Shown one piece after another: positions 48,426 to 58,349 of a stretch of DNA of 64,000 bases. Origin of the DNA: Nitrospirota bacterium (lineage in GTDB: Bacteria; Nitrospirota; Thermodesulfovibrionia; Thermodesulfovibrionales; JdFR-88); NCBI GenBank assembly GCA_021812785.1, contig JAKAMR010000001.1, positions 1-64,000 on the forward strand, given 5' to 3'. How positions within the stretch are numbered: position 1 is the stretch's first letter; each line of letters begins with the position of its first letter. A model generated the notes under the pieces. That model searched no databases and was not told the origin of the DNA. It was given only the letters and a program-made list of their open reading frames with translations. The position numbers and the translations under genes are program-made.

Positions 48426-51400
48426 AATTTCCGCCTGAAACTGAATTTTTTATTGGAATTTAAAATTTCGCCGGCCACGTCGTCCCATTCACTTAAAAAT
48501 CTGTCATGATTGAAAATGTCCATTGCCGTCTTCCGGCCGGCCATGCCTATCTCTCTTGCTCTCTTTGGATCCCTTAACAGGAAAAGCAAATATTCCCGTA
48601 GTTCAGCCTGGTCATCAGAATAAAATCCGTTTGCTCCATTTTTAATGAACAACTCCACATCGTGATTCCCGGCCGTTACGATTGCACAGCCGCACATCAT
48701 GGCCTCGGAGCGCGTTCTCGGCATAGGCGAACGGAGTGTCGGATTAAAATAAATTGAATATTTCCCCAGTTCCCGCGTATAGTTGCTAAATTTAGCGTAA
48801 GCGTAATCATTTGTACCCTTTCCGTATGAAGAATTTGGCTCCGGGATGGAAATGTTTTCATACCAATGTTCTTCGGGAATTTCAGAGAAAACTTCATTCT
48901 TCAGTATATAGCCGTTGTAATGAGGGCGATGACTCATCGACTTTTCATTCAACATAAGTATTTTTCTCTCAAATGTTCCATAAGGGAATTCCGCCGGGTC
49001 AAAGCCGTGCCAGATCACCTTCGATTTTTCAAAACCCCATTCCCTTTGTGCCTGATATGAATTAGTGATGACCAAAATATCTTTTAAATATTTAACGAAC
49101 TTTTCTCTTTCTTCCTCTCTGATTTCCATTAAATTATGGCCATTCTGGTTCCCATCGTATTGCCCATAGAACTGGGGGGTCCCATGGCAAATGGCCACCT
49201 TCGGCAACTTTACGTTTTCATAAAACCATTTGAACGCCATACCCCAGTCGGGGCCAATTATACCGTTTGTGTTTTCAGGAGAAAGGATGTTTTCGTCAAA
49301 ATGCAGGATTGCGAAATCATGATCGCTGATCTTTATTTCCCTGACATCTTTAATTTCCACATTGCCAGGCAGCGGCCTTCTTTTAAAATCCCACTCTTGG
49401 GCTATATAAGTCCCAAGACCTGTAACCAACGTAAATTCATATGGCAATTTATATATTTCATATTGGTGAGCGCAGTGCCACGGGTAACTGAGTATCTTTA
49501 GCGGCCTTTCTTTTCTTATAAATGGATTGGGAAGAAATCTTTGAAATCTGTTATTTAAATACTCCCGGTCTTCATTGGCGGTAACTTTTTTTGCATCAAG
49601 CCAACTGCAGATTTTTGCATAGGTTTCGAGGGACCATCTCCGTGCAACCCAAAACAAGTCCGGGTGTTTATCAAAAAGCCTTCTGAAATTCTTTAAGGAC
49701 CTGGTGGGGATATCATCTGCATTTGTAGTAGACGGGTGAGATATATGAACGGAAAACGCATCGGAGACATATTTTATTTTTGCGCCTCTTTTATAAAGCC
49801 TGTAACCCATTTCCACATCTTCCCAACCAAAACCGGAGTTTTTTCCGGAGGAATAAGAAAACAGCTCATCAAAAAGAGGCTCTTTTATAAAATTTCTTTT
49901 TATGGAAAAATTCCTTGTAACGCAATTAAGGAAGCTTCTTTTATTTACAGGGTCTTGTGGTTTGGCGTCTTTTTCAACTTGTTTCAGGTTGTTTTGATAA
50001 TAATCCAGCGTTTTAAAGGGATCCTCCCTGTTGGTCTCCAAATTAAGAGGTCCTATGGCTGCATCACAGTCGTCATAAAAATAGGCCTCGGCATGCTTTT
50101 TCAGAAAATATTTATTTACCATGCAATCCGCGTCAATAACGCTGATAATGTCTCCCTGCGCTCTTTCTATCCCAACATTTCTTGAATAGCAATTGCCCAT
50201 ATTTTTATCATTTTGAATTATTTTAATATCGGCCAGAGAACTATTTTGGAATTCGCGCTTGAATTTCAAAACCGCATCAACTGACTTATCCCAGGAAAAA
50301 TCGTTGACAAAAATTATTTCGAACTTCCCTTCATAATCTTGTCTTGCAAATGACTCGAGGAAAAAGGGCACTTCCTTTTCCTTGCCATATAAAACGCTGA
50401 CTATGCTGAACATGGGCCATTCACCTCTGGCATAGACCGGAACATGGACCGCAGCTACGGAAAGGCTCTCATCAGGCAATTTAACCCTTGCCTCTTGCCG
50501 CGAACTTGCTGATAATCTCTTTGCCAGCCGGATAACCGATTTAAGAAAGATTTTGGAGGCTTTTCGTCTTTTGCTTCCCATAGGCAGCGCCGATTCCCGC
50601 AGCCTGTAATACTTTAAGAGGACCCTCCACCCATGTGAATTGAAGATGTGGCTTAACGTCTCGCCTTTTTGCCTTAACATCGCATCTTTTTGCCTTAACA
50701 TCTTATCCTTCTGTCTTAACGCCGCCTCCATCTGCTTTATCGTCTCAGCTTTCTGCTTTACCGCAGTCTCCAGGCTGACTATAATCCCAGCCTTATGACT
50801 TATATGCTCGTCCCCGCTCTTTGCCTTGGAACGAAGGGCGGCCAGCTCAGCCAGGTCCTTGCGGAATGACTCTATTACAACGGCATGCGGGGAATAAACG
50901 GTTCCGCCTGCGCCCTGGATGTTATTTTCCCAAATCTCTTCAAAGCCGGCACCGGACTGGTCCGACAAGAGATTCAGCAGTAGCTGCTGCCTTGGCTCGT
51001 CGGAAGGGAAACGGCTGTCCATTATGAGGTTCCTGTAATTCTGTACGAGCACATCATGCCTTCCGGTTTTATTTAGATACGGATAAAATGTCCTTGCCTT
51101 TATAAATGCGGTTTCCCAAAAATTGCGTACAACATCCATGTGGTCAATGGAAATATTTTCACCGTGCCTGCGGTAATATAATAATTTTTCGGGCAGCACA
51201 TGGAATCTGGCACCCTTGGCCATGCACCTGAGCCAAAAATCATAGTCCGGCGCATAAATCAGATCATTGTTAAACTGTCCTGCCAGATCGTGCATCGTCT
51301 TTCTCATGACAACCGTAGAATGGCAGATCTCATTGCCCCAGACCCAACTTGCGGGGTCGTTCAAGTTCTTTTGCACATTGACCCATGGTTCCGGCCCGCC

Positions 51401-51790
51401 AAACGGGCTTCCATCGGCCCTGATGAATTCCATATAGGTGCTGCAGATATCGATATCCGGGTTGTCTTCCAAAAACCTTACTTGCCTTTCAAATTTGGAC
51501 GGGGCTATGTAATCATCGGAATCGACGCTTGTCATGTATTTCCCCCGGCAGAGCGAATAAGCCTTGTTATAGGCCCGGCTCGCCCCCTCGTTTTTTTCAG
51601 AAGAAACCAGGGTTATCCGTCTGTCCTTAAAGGACTTAATGACCTGCAGGGAATTGTCAGTTGAATGGTCATCGGCTATGATCAATTCCAGGTTGTCATA
51701 AGTCTGGGACAAAATGGAATTAATGGTCTGCCCGATATACTGAGCATAATTGTAGGAGGTAACAATTACCGAAATTAAGGGGGAACTCAT
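48413..51790 (-). CDS. Three-domain glycosyltransferase (GT2 - coiled coil - GT2 - GT4)
   Basis: 1125 residues. Domain 1 (about 1-290): GT2, LISVIVTSYNYAQYIGQTIN and TSVDSDDYIAP. Then a coiled coil (about 320-390) of heptads LRQKDKM-LRQKDAM-LRQKGET, encoded by 21-bp tandem repeats (50652-50777). Domain 2 (about 455-690): GT2 of the GalNAc-transferase-like type, MFSIVSVLYGKEKEVPFFLE, VIDADCMVNKYFL and GFGWEDVEMGYRLYKRGAK. Domain 3 (about 745-1110): GT4-like, with ICHGTPQFYGQYD and RSEAMMCGCAIVTAG. A single protein could thus build several linkages; the coiled coil may set spacing or multimerise. AT-rich, likely laterally acquired. Confidence 0.85.
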   Translation of the reverse strand: MSSPLISVIVTSYNYAQYIGQTINSILSQTYDNLELIIADDHSTDNSLQVIKSFKDRRITLVSSEKNEGASRAYNKAYSLCRGKYMTSVDSDDYIAPSKFERQVRFLEDNPDIDICSTYMEFIRADGSPFGGPEPWVNVQKNLNDPASWVWGNEICHSTVVMRKTMHDLAGQFNNDLIYAPDYDFWLRCMAKGARFHVLPEKLLYYRRHGENISIDHMDVVRNFWETAFIKARTFYPYLNKTGRHDVLVQNYRNLIMDSRFPSDEPRQQLLLNLLSDQSGAGFEEIWENNIQGAGGTVYSPHAVVIESFRKDLAELAALRSKAKSGDEHISHKAGIIVSLETAVKQKAETIKQMEAALRQKDKMLRQKDAMLRQKGETLSHIFNSHGWRVLLKYYRLRESALPMGSKRRKASKIFLKSVIRLAKRLSASSRQEARVKLPDESLSVAAVHVPVYARGEWPMFSIVSVLYGKEKEVPFFLESFARQDYEGKFEIIFVNDFSWDKSVDAVLKFKREFQNSSLADIKIIQNDKNMGNCYSRNVGIERAQGDIISVIDADCMVNKYFLKKHAEAYFYDDCDAAIGPLNLETNREDPFKTLDYYQNNLKQVEKDAKPQDPVNKRSFLNCVTRNFSIKRNFIKEPLFDELFSYSSGKNSGFGWEDVEMGYRLYKRGAKIKYVSDAFSVHISHPSTTNADDIPTRSLKNFRRLFDKHPDLFWVARRWSLETYAKICSWLDAKKVTANEDREYLNNRFQRFLPNPFIRKERPLKILSYPWHCAHQYEIYKLPYEFTLVTGLGTYIAQEWDFKRRPLPGNVEIKDVREIKISDHDFAILHFDENILSPENTNGIIGPDWGMAFKWFYENVKLPKVAICHGTPQFYGQYDGNQNGHNLMEIREEEREKFVKYLKDILVITNSYQAQREWGFEKSKVIWHGFDPAEFPYGTFERKILMLNEKSMSHRPHYNGYILKNEVFSEIPEEHWYENISIPEPNSSYGKGTNDYAYAKFSNYTRELGKYSIYFNPTLRSPMPRTRSEAMMCGCAIVTAGNHDVELFIKNGANGFYSDDQAELREYLLFLLRDPKRAREIGMAGRKTAMDIFNHDRFLSEWDDVAGEILNSNKKFSFRRKLCVE
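50652..50777 (-). repeat. 21-bp tandem repeats encoding coiled-coil heptads
   Basis: Six 21-bp units (50652, 50673, 50694, 50715, 50736 and 50757 as starts), each with CTTAAC or TTTA near the start and a CTTT/CTTC run. They encode heptads such as LRQKDKM; the middle two are nearly identical at DNA level. Confidence 0.75.
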
Positions 51791-52942
51791 CTAATTTTTA
51801 CTTCCTCCTTGCCGGAAACTCATTAAAATTCCGCATATTTCATTTATTTGACCTTCGGAAAGCCCCCCGTAAAAGGGCAGGCAAAGGACTTCCGAAACTA
51901 CCTTTTTGGCCGTCCGCAGATTGCCTGCATTTGAAGACGGCAGGTGCTTGTAACAGGTATATTCGCTGCAAAGCGGGTAAAAATATTTTCTGGTAAATAT
52001 GTTATATTTTTTGAATCGCTCATAGACCTGGTCTCTGGAACAGCCGAATTTCTTCCCATTTATCCTGATGACGAAGTATTGGTAACTGCTTTTGACCCCC
52101 TCGGGGATCGAAGAAAGGGTCAGGCCCTCGACATCCGCAAGATATTTTTTATACAGGCCAGCTAACGCGGCGCGCTTCTCCCGTTCTTTCTCGATGTAAT
52201 CCAGAAGAACAAGTCCGAGCGCCGCCTGTATCTCATTCATCTTTCCGTTAATGCCGGGCATAACGACCTCTTCCTCGTTTTTGATGCCGAAATTCTTTAA
52301 AAGGTCTATTCTTTTTTTGAGATTGGGGTCCTTGAATGTAAGCGCGCCCCCCTCGGCGGTATGGAACAGCTTTGTGGCATGAAAACTGAACATCGATATG
52401 TCACCAAAGTTTCCTATTCCGGTTCCATTTATTTCGACATTAAATGCATGGGCTGCATCGTAAATCACTTTGAGACCATAACGGTCTGCTATTTCCCGTA
52501 TTTTTTTGATGTCGCATGGAGTACCGAAGACATGAACAGCAAGGATTCCGGTAGTCTGCGGGGTAATCATCGACTCTATCTTGTCAGCGTCTATATTAAA
52601 GGTGACGGAGTCGATATCGCAAAACACCGGCCTTATATTGTTCCAGCTCAATACGTGCGGGGTTGCGGGGAAAGAAAATGGGGTTGTTATCACATCACCA
52701 GAGAGACGCAGGCTCTGGCAGGCCACTATTAAAGCTATCGTCCCATTATTGAATAGGGAGAGTGACGGGACTTTCAGAATATCGATCAATTTTTTTTCAA
52801 ACAGTCCATGTTGCGGCCCATTATTCGTAAGCCAGTTCGAATCCCACACTTCCTGAAGCTTTTCAGAAACTTCATTAATATCCGGCAAAAGGGGGCGCGT
52901 AATATAAATTGGCTCAGGGAGTGATTTGAACTTTTTTTCCAT
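51791..52942 (-). CDS. DegT/DnrJ/EryC1/StrS-family aminotransferase
   Basis: 383 residues, ending directly before the next gene. It is a PLP-dependent sugar aminotransferase: NNGTIALIVACQSL, VIYDAAHAFNVE and SMFSFHATKLFHTAEGGAL, with K191 as the probable PLP lysine. Such enzymes aminate NDP-4-keto or 3-keto sugars for O-antigens. The adjacent hexapeptide acyltransferase could N-acylate the product, a common pair for N-acyl-amino-sugars (inference). Confidence 0.92.
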   Translation of the reverse strand: MEKKFKSLPEPIYITRPLLPDINEVSEKLQEVWDSNWLTNNGPQHGLFEKKLIDILKVPSLSLFNNGTIALIVACQSLRLSGDVITTPFSFPATPHVLSWNNIRPVFCDIDSVTFNIDADKIESMITPQTTGILAVHVFGTPCDIKKIREIADRYGLKVIYDAAHAFNVEINGTGIGNFGDISMFSFHATKLFHTAEGGALTFKDPNLKKRIDLLKNFGIKNEEEVVMPGINGKMNEIQAALGLVLLDYIEKEREKRAALAGLYKKYLADVEGLTLSSIPEGVKSSYQYFVIRINGKKFGCSRDQVYERFKKYNIFTRKYFYPLCSEYTCYKHLPSSNAGNLRTAKKVVSEVLCLPFYGGLSEGQINEICGILMSFRQGGSKN

Positions 52943-52948
52943 GATTTT

Positions 52949-53479
52949 TTAATCCCGGCTATTCTCTGTTTCCGACAAAAAAGAATTATAGGTCTTCAAA
53001 ACCGCCTCTTTGTCCCTCTCACTGATTTTCCTATTTCCCACATATACGCCCCATGGTTCCACATCTCTGGTCACTACGGAGCAAGCACCGATTGTCGCAC
53101 CCTCGCCTATCGTAACTCCCGGGAGAACCACGCTGTTTGCACCGATGATGCAAAACTTGCCGATCCTTATGGGAGCTCTTTTCACGTTCCTGTACCTTCC
53201 AGGTATTGCCGAATTCCCAAACCCCCAATTTTTGAAATCATCGGTGCCCATAAGGATCCGGCAGCCCTGGGATATGGCTGAAAAATCGCCGATCTCGAAC
53301 TCTGCCCCCCCTGTTACCGAGGCAAAGCAGGCTATATGCACATAATTTCCTATTTTCATTTTTTCAGTCGCGTAAATAAAGACAAAGTCATCTATCAAAA
53401 CGCCCTTCCCGAAGTGTATATTCTCTATTCCTGCTATTTTCGTAAACTCGAACGTCTTGACAAAAGGTATTTTGTGCAT
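52949..53479 (-). CDS. Hexapeptide-repeat (left-handed beta-helix) acyltransferase
   Basis: 176 residues with imperfect hexapeptide repeats (IGKFCIIGANSVVLPGVTIGEGATIGACSVV in pieces of V/I-G-A periodicity) and the catalytic-type histidine in YVHIACFASV. It resembles WbbJ/NeuD-type O-acetyl- or N-acyltransferases. It lies six bases before the aminotransferase start, so the pair is probably co-expressed and acts on the same sugar. Confidence 0.85.
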   Translation of the reverse strand: MHKIPFVKTFEFTKIAGIENIHFGKGVLIDDFVFIYATEKMKIGNYVHIACFASVTGGAEFEIGDFSAISQGCRILMGTDDFKNWGFGNSAIPGRYRNVKRAPIRIGKFCIIGANSVVLPGVTIGEGATIGACSVVTRDVEPWGVYVGNRKISERDKEAVLKTYNSFLSETENSRD

Positions 53480-53510
53480 AAATTAGTCCCCACCTGTCAA
53501 TTTTATGAGT

Positions 53511-54050
53511 TTAAAGCAGCACTTGTTTTTCTGCTTCCAAAATTAATTTGGAATCCTTCCTGGTTTCCAGATTCCGTAATTCAGGGTAGCCGCTCTTATT
53601 GAACCGCCGCTTGCGGATTTTTTTAAAACCGGCCTCCATGATCCGCCGCTCCAGCTCCTCTTTGTTATATAAATACTGGTGCCCCCATTCCCTGAAGCAG
53701 AGATTGACCATTTCCGCTTTTGTTTTCAGCCACTCATATCCGTATTTCTTTATCCAGGCCTGTCTTTTCCAAAAGAAAAAATATTTAAAAAGCAGATAGT
53801 TCAAATCGGGAGTAGCTACCCTCACCACTCCGCCCGGCTTAAGCACGCGAAAAAAATCCTTAAGAACTTTCACCCCTTCTTGAGCAGTTATATGCTCTAT
53901 GAAGTGTTCGGAATATATAAAATCAACTGTTCCGGTCTCATAGGGCAGCGGGTTCCTCATGTCGTGCCTCAAATCCGCCTTTGGTGAATCCATGTCAATA
54001 TTGACCCACCCAGGAAAACAGACTTCCCCGCATCCCACATTGAGCTTCAT
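53511..54050 (-). CDS. Small class I SAM methyltransferase
   Basis: 179 residues. MKLNVGCGEVCFPGWVNIDMD is a typical motif I with the acidic end of beta 2, and FIYSEHFIEHITAQEGVKVL and RVLKPGGVVRVATPDL are motifs III and post-III of the UbiE/Methyltransf_11 group. Target unknown; position between transporter genes and modifying enzymes suggests a polysaccharide-modifying or capping role. Confidence 0.85.
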   Translation of the reverse strand: MKLNVGCGEVCFPGWVNIDMDSPKADLRHDMRNPLPYETGTVDFIYSEHFIEHITAQEGVKVLKDFFRVLKPGGVVRVATPDLNYLLFKYFFFWKRQAWIKKYGYEWLKTKAEMVNLCFREWGHQYLYNKEELERRIMEAGFKKIRKRRFNKSGYPELRNLETRKDSKLILEAEKQVLL

Positions 54051-54232
54051 TTGAACCCCTCAAAAAATATTATTTTTAAATGCCCTTCCAAAATTACAAA
54101 ACCGCATATAAAAACTATCTCATTGTCTCCGATCAATCAAGCTCTCCGATGGCCTCAAAAACTGGAATGACCAGTTTATTGAATTCCCGTATCCGTCCTG
54201 AAACGGGCTTTTGATTCTGCGCCACTTTCTAA

Positions 54233-55564
54233 TTAGCCGGAGATTTCATAATCCAGCCCGACCGGTATTTGAACGAAATCCCATACCGGCACTGATTCGC
54301 GGATACGCATCTCAAAAATATATGCATTTTCAATCCAATCAAGAAATACGACATCAGAGAACATATTCTGATCGGTAAAACTCGATATAAGCAGATTAAT
54401 ATTGTAAACTCCGTGTTGCAAGGGAAGGCGGGTTATAAAATTAATTGCCAGACGATCGCCTTTCCGGAATTTCTTTTTGTAAATATCCGTACCTAAAGCA
54501 AAAGAATCGTGACCGATAATTTCCTGTCTTTGTTTATTTCTTATATGATAGCCGACTGCAATATTCCCATAATCCTCAAAAAACTCAATATAGGCTTTTA
54601 TCTTTATTCTCTGATCAAAAACCATGCTGTTATTGATTGGCTCATCGTTTTCACCCGACACTTCAATGGCCTTAAATTTGGCCGCTCCGGTGCCGCTTCT
54701 AAAGTGTTTTTGGGCATCTAAAAAATCATCTCTGGCAAATTTTTCCGAGATTCCGTTTAATGTACTAAGCGGCGTATCAGGCAGTTTGCTTACTACTACC
54801 TTTTTGGGCTGAATATTGGCCGCGTTTACATCACCGATTAAAAACTTGCCGTATTCCAAAGCTACCTCTCCAGAATCACCAAGAGCCTTTGTTAAGCCAT
54901 TTTGAAGCCAAATGGAATGTTTACATAAACTCTTGATAGAGCTGAGATCGTGGCTTACGAACAGGAGCGTAACCCCGCTGTCTATCATTTTTTTTATCCG
55001 TGTCATGCACTTTGCCTGGAAGAACATATCGCCCACCGACAAGGCTTCGTCCACCACAAGAATGTCCGGATCAATATTTATGGCGGCGGCAAATGCGAGT
55101 CTCACATACATACCGCTGGAATATGTCTTGACCGGCTGGTCGATGAATTCTCCTATGTCAGCAAACCCAAAAATGGCCTCAAGGCGGTCATCCATCTGCT
55201 CTTTCGTAAACCCCTTGATGGCCCCGTTCAGGTAGACGTTCTGCCTTCCGGTAAAGTCCGGATTGAAACCCGCCCCAAGCTCCAGCAGCGCGGATATGCT
55301 CCCGCTGACCTGAACACCGCCATCAGAGGGTTGGAGCACCCCGCACAATATCTGAAGGAGGGTGGATTTACCGCTGCCGTTCCTGCCGATGATGCCAAGC
55401 GATTCCCCCTTTTTCAATTCGAAAGACACGTCCCTTAGCGCCCAGAATTCGCGGTGGTATTTCTTCCTCAAGGGATGCAGCGCCTCCTTCAGCCTGTGCT
55501 GAGGGCTGTCGTACAGGCGGTACTTCTTACTCAGGTTCTTTGCGCTTATGGCGATGCCGTCCAT
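54233..55564 (-). CDS. wzt: Polysaccharide ABC exporter ATP-binding protein with Wzt-like C-terminal domain
   Basis: 443 residues. Residues 1-245 are the ABC domain: Walker A GRNGSGKST (60-68), signature YSSGMYVRLAFA, Walker B ILVVDEAL and the H-loop FVSHDLSS. Residues about 290-440 are a beta-sandwich as in Wzt, which recognises the modified chain end of O-antigen (family knowledge). With Wzm this forms the exporter that flips undecaprenyl-linked polymer across the inner membrane. Terminal modifications by the methyltransferases here may be the export signal (inference). Confidence 0.92.
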   Translation of the reverse strand: MDGIAISAKNLSKKYRLYDSPQHRLKEALHPLRKKYHREFWALRDVSFELKKGESLGIIGRNGSGKSTLLQILCGVLQPSDGGVQVSGSISALLELGAGFNPDFTGRQNVYLNGAIKGFTKEQMDDRLEAIFGFADIGEFIDQPVKTYSSGMYVRLAFAAAINIDPDILVVDEALSVGDMFFQAKCMTRIKKMIDSGVTLLFVSHDLSSIKSLCKHSIWLQNGLTKALGDSGEVALEYGKFLIGDVNAANIQPKKVVVSKLPDTPLSTLNGISEKFARDDFLDAQKHFRSGTGAAKFKAIEVSGENDEPINNSMVFDQRIKIKAYIEFFEDYGNIAVGYHIRNKQRQEIIGHDSFALGTDIYKKKFRKGDRLAINFITRLPLQHGVYNINLLISSFTDQNMFSDVVFLDWIENAYIFEMRIRESVPVWDFVQIPVGLDYEISG

Positions 55565-56389
55565 TTATAGCACATCCGCGAAATGCGGCTTAAGTTTTGT
55601 ATAAAAGAAGGCTCCCAAGGCAAAAATGACGAAGGCTTCTCCCCAGAAGTAAAGCATCATCTTCCAATGAGCCCAGAAGGGCTCCGATGAGAAAAAGGAG
55701 GCCCGGTAGCCCTGGACGACATAAAACATGGGATTGAATCTCAGAAGAAACATGACCTTGTGCGGCAATGCTTTGGGGTCCCATACTATGGGGGTCGCCC
55801 AAAACCCCAGTTGCAGGGCCACGTTCACGACCTGGACAGTGTCCCTCGAAAAAACATTGACCGAGGAAGTAATCCAGCCTATGCCCAGGGCAAGGACGCA
55901 CATCGCAAAGAAATAATAAAGGGCTTGGAACCAGAACAGGCTGACAGGCATTTTATGCGTCAGTATAAGCATGATTAAAAGGAGCAGGAAAACGCCGTGC
56001 GTCACTAAAGAGGCCGCCACTTTGACCACCGGCAATATGCTCAGAGGGAACATGACTTTTTTTACAAGATGCGCATTGCCCACAAAGACGTTCGTGGAAT
56101 TGTTTATGATCTCGCTGAATGTGTTCCAGACCGCCATGCCTGCGGTCATATAGACTATATAAGGGGCGCCGCCCACGGCGGGGGACCTGAACAAGACACC
56201 GAAAACGAACCACAATACGGCGATATTGATGGACGGGTTGATAAAGGTCCAGAAAAAACCCAGCATGGAGCCGGCTAGGCTGGTCATAACGTCCCTTTTG
56301 GCCATCTCGAAGATAAGGAACCTCTTCTGATAAAGAGTGAGCAGGAAATTGCCGAATTTCGCCAATATAAATGTCAGTCTCTTTTTCAT
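55565..56389 (-). CDS. wzm: Polysaccharide ABC exporter permease (ABC-2 type)
   Basis: 274 residues with about six hydrophobic segments. MAKRDVMTSLAGSMLGFFWTFINPSIN at the N-terminus is the coupling region of Wzm/KpsM/TagG permeases. It pairs with the ATPase encoded directly downstream. No Wzx/Wzy genes are present, so assembly is by the ABC-dependent route. Confidence 0.92.
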   Translation of the reverse strand: MKKRLTFILAKFGNFLLTLYQKRFLIFEMAKRDVMTSLAGSMLGFFWTFINPSINIAVLWFVFGVLFRSPAVGGAPYIVYMTAGMAVWNTFSEIINNSTNVFVGNAHLVKKVMFPLSILPVVKVAASLVTHGVFLLLLIMLILTHKMPVSLFWFQALYYFFAMCVLALGIGWITSSVNVFSRDTVQVVNVALQLGFWATPIVWDPKALPHKVMFLLRFNPMFYVVQGYRASFFSSEPFWAHWKMMLYFWGEAFVIFALGAFFYTKLKPHFADVL

Positions 56390-56596
56390 CCCGATCCGGG
56401 GAATGCGTCAGGCGGGACCCTTTATCAGGAAATTTATCAAACGAATGAGTTCCAAATCCGAAACTCCCCCTTCCCCGGCCGCCGTAATATTCCCCCGGAC
56501 GCGTTTCTGCCGGGGGCCGGCGTTCCCAAGCCAAATTCTACAGCTTTTTGGCCATAAGGCAAGGGCCAAAATACTTCTCCCGTATTTTTTTAAAAA

Positions 56597-58048
56597 TTAA
56601 AAATCCCTGCTGCCCTCCCTGGAAAGCACCACCCGCACCGTCTTAAGAAGAATGATCATGTCGAGCCACATATTCCAGTTCCTTACATACCACAGGTCCA
56701 GCTTCACCCGGCTTTCGTAGTCCATTTCATTCCGGCCGCTGACCTGCCAGAGACCGGTTATACCCGGTAGAACGCTGAAACAAAGCCTTGAGCTCTCCTT
56801 GTAATAGATATCTATTTCATCCCGTGTAACAGGCCTGGGCCCTATGAAGCTCATTTCTCCTTTAAGCATATTAAAGATCTGCGGCAGCTCATCAAGGGAT
56901 GTTGCCCGTAGGAACTTCCCCAGGCTTGTAACCCTGGGATCATTTCTGAGTTTCCTGTAAGTCTGCCATTCCTGCCTTGCCGCAGGGTCGGCCGCAAGAA
57001 GTTTTTCCAGTCTTGCCTCCGCGTCCACATACATCGTCCTGAACTTATAGCACCAGAATGCCTGTACGTTTTTGCCGATCCTTAGCTGTCTGAATATGGC
57101 CGGTCCCGCGGAGGTGGCTTTCACCATCAAAAATATCACCATGACAGGGACCAAGAATATCGCGGCCAATGCAAACCCGACTGTTAAGTCGAAGAGCTTT
57201 TTAAGAACATAATTGTGCGGTCTTCTGAGGTTGTTTTTTATCTCGATAACCATGCCTTCCTGGCTGCCGAAATACCTGAATTCCGCCCCCAGGACAGCCA
57301 CTGCAGCCATGTCCGGCATGAATAATGTGTTTTCCGCCTTGTGCTGGACCTTGCTTATGATATTTGCGAGCCTGTCTTTGTCCAGGTCCGGCGCGGCTAT
57401 CATTACGTCATTAATGCAGCACCTCCTGATATACCGGTCGGCCTTGTCCATGAAGCCGTGCACCTTCAGGCCGTCTATGCGCCCCGCATTGGTTCCGGCG
57501 GCCTCTCCGATAAATCCGGACACATCATAGCCAAGGTTCTTTTCCCTGCGCACGGCCTGCAGCGCACCCCGCGCGGCATCGCCAGAGCCCAATATGAGCA
57601 GCTTTCTTCTTAAAAACCCTAACCTGTACAAGGCCTTTTTTGCCAAAGTCCTTATCAGCGGAAAAGATATCAGGGACAGAAAACAGATGGCCAGCAGGAA
57701 CGCCCGTGAGAACCTATCCCCTTCCTTGGCAATGAAAAAAAGCGAGAAAGCGGCAACGCTGACAATAAAAGTGGTTTTCCAGAGGGACTTTACCTCATCC
57801 CAGAAGGTAAACCTTTTTGTATATGCGCCATTATATGCAAGCACAGCGAGCCAGACAGGAATGATCCAGTGGTAATTCCAGGGCCGGAACACAAAAGCCG
57901 GCATTGAGTGGAAGAAAAGCGGAAGAAAGCTTTCTCTGATGGCCTTCGCGGAGAATACGAGGACAAACAGTACGCATAGGTCGGCGCACGCCAGCAAGGC
58001 AATGCCGGCCACGGTCCTTAGCCTGGATTCAAACTGTCCTTTTGCCAC
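56597..58048 (-). CDS. WbaP-like polyprenyl-phosphate sugar-1-phosphotransferase
   Basis: 483 residues from a GTG at 58048. The N-terminal half has about four membrane segments, then a CoA-binding-like domain (ILGSGDAARGALQAV, about 160-260). The C-terminal catalytic domain has KKLFDLTVGFALA, FWCYKFRTMYVDAE, RKFLRATSLDELPQIFNMLKG-type motif around 400 and FIGPRPV, typical of bacterial sugar transferases. It starts chain synthesis by moving hexose-1-phosphate from UDP-sugar to undecaprenyl phosphate. First gene of the minus-strand polysaccharide operon. Confidence 0.92.
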   Translation of the reverse strand: MAKGQFESRLRTVAGIALLACADLCVLFVLVFSAKAIRESFLPLFFHSMPAFVFRPWNYHWIIPVWLAVLAYNGAYTKRFTFWDEVKSLWKTTFIVSVAAFSLFFIAKEGDRFSRAFLLAICFLSLISFPLIRTLAKKALYRLGFLRRKLLILGSGDAARGALQAVRREKNLGYDVSGFIGEAAGTNAGRIDGLKVHGFMDKADRYIRRCCINDVMIAAPDLDKDRLANIISKVQHKAENTLFMPDMAAVAVLGAEFRYFGSQEGMVIEIKNNLRRPHNYVLKKLFDLTVGFALAAIFLVPVMVIFLMVKATSAGPAIFRQLRIGKNVQAFWCYKFRTMYVDAEARLEKLLAADPAARQEWQTYRKLRNDPRVTSLGKFLRATSLDELPQIFNMLKGEMSFIGPRPVTRDEIDIYYKESSRLCFSVLPGITGLWQVSGRNEMDYESRVKLDLWYVRNWNMWLDMIILLKTVRVVLSREGSRDF

Positions 58049-58349
58049 GTAGAACGACCTCTCGCCAGTCGTAATAGGTCCGGGGCAGATAGTTCGTCTC
58101 CGGGGAGACAGCTGCGGTCCGGGAGTACATGGAGATCACAAAGAAAGTACCGCGTCAATTTTTGGGGAAAAGAGCTTTTAAAACTTTTCCCCTCTAGCTC
58201 TGAATAGTGTCTCACAAAATCCTGGCTTTGTCTTCTGTTTTTTACGGCCCTGGTTTTTTCTTGTTGCGGCATAGTTGATTTGAGCGCTCCGGCGTGGCCG
58301 GTATTTGCAAGTTTAATTTATGCATCCGTAAGGTAAAATATCTTTACCA
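58049..58349. other. Divergent intergenic region with two hairpins
   Basis: Between wbaP-like (minus) and the binding-protein gene (plus). GGGGAAAAG/CTTTTCCCC (58165-58173 with 58185-58193) is a 9-bp stem. GGTAAA/TTTACC (58332-58348) ends two bases before the ATG at 58350, where no Shine-Dalgarno is visible; it could act as an operator or mask the start. No gene seen. Confidence 0.5.

Noticed and set aside
58018..58272. 84-residue minus frame upstream of the WbaP-like gene
   Set aside because: No domain, poor start, overlaps the GTG start of the sugar transferase in another frame.
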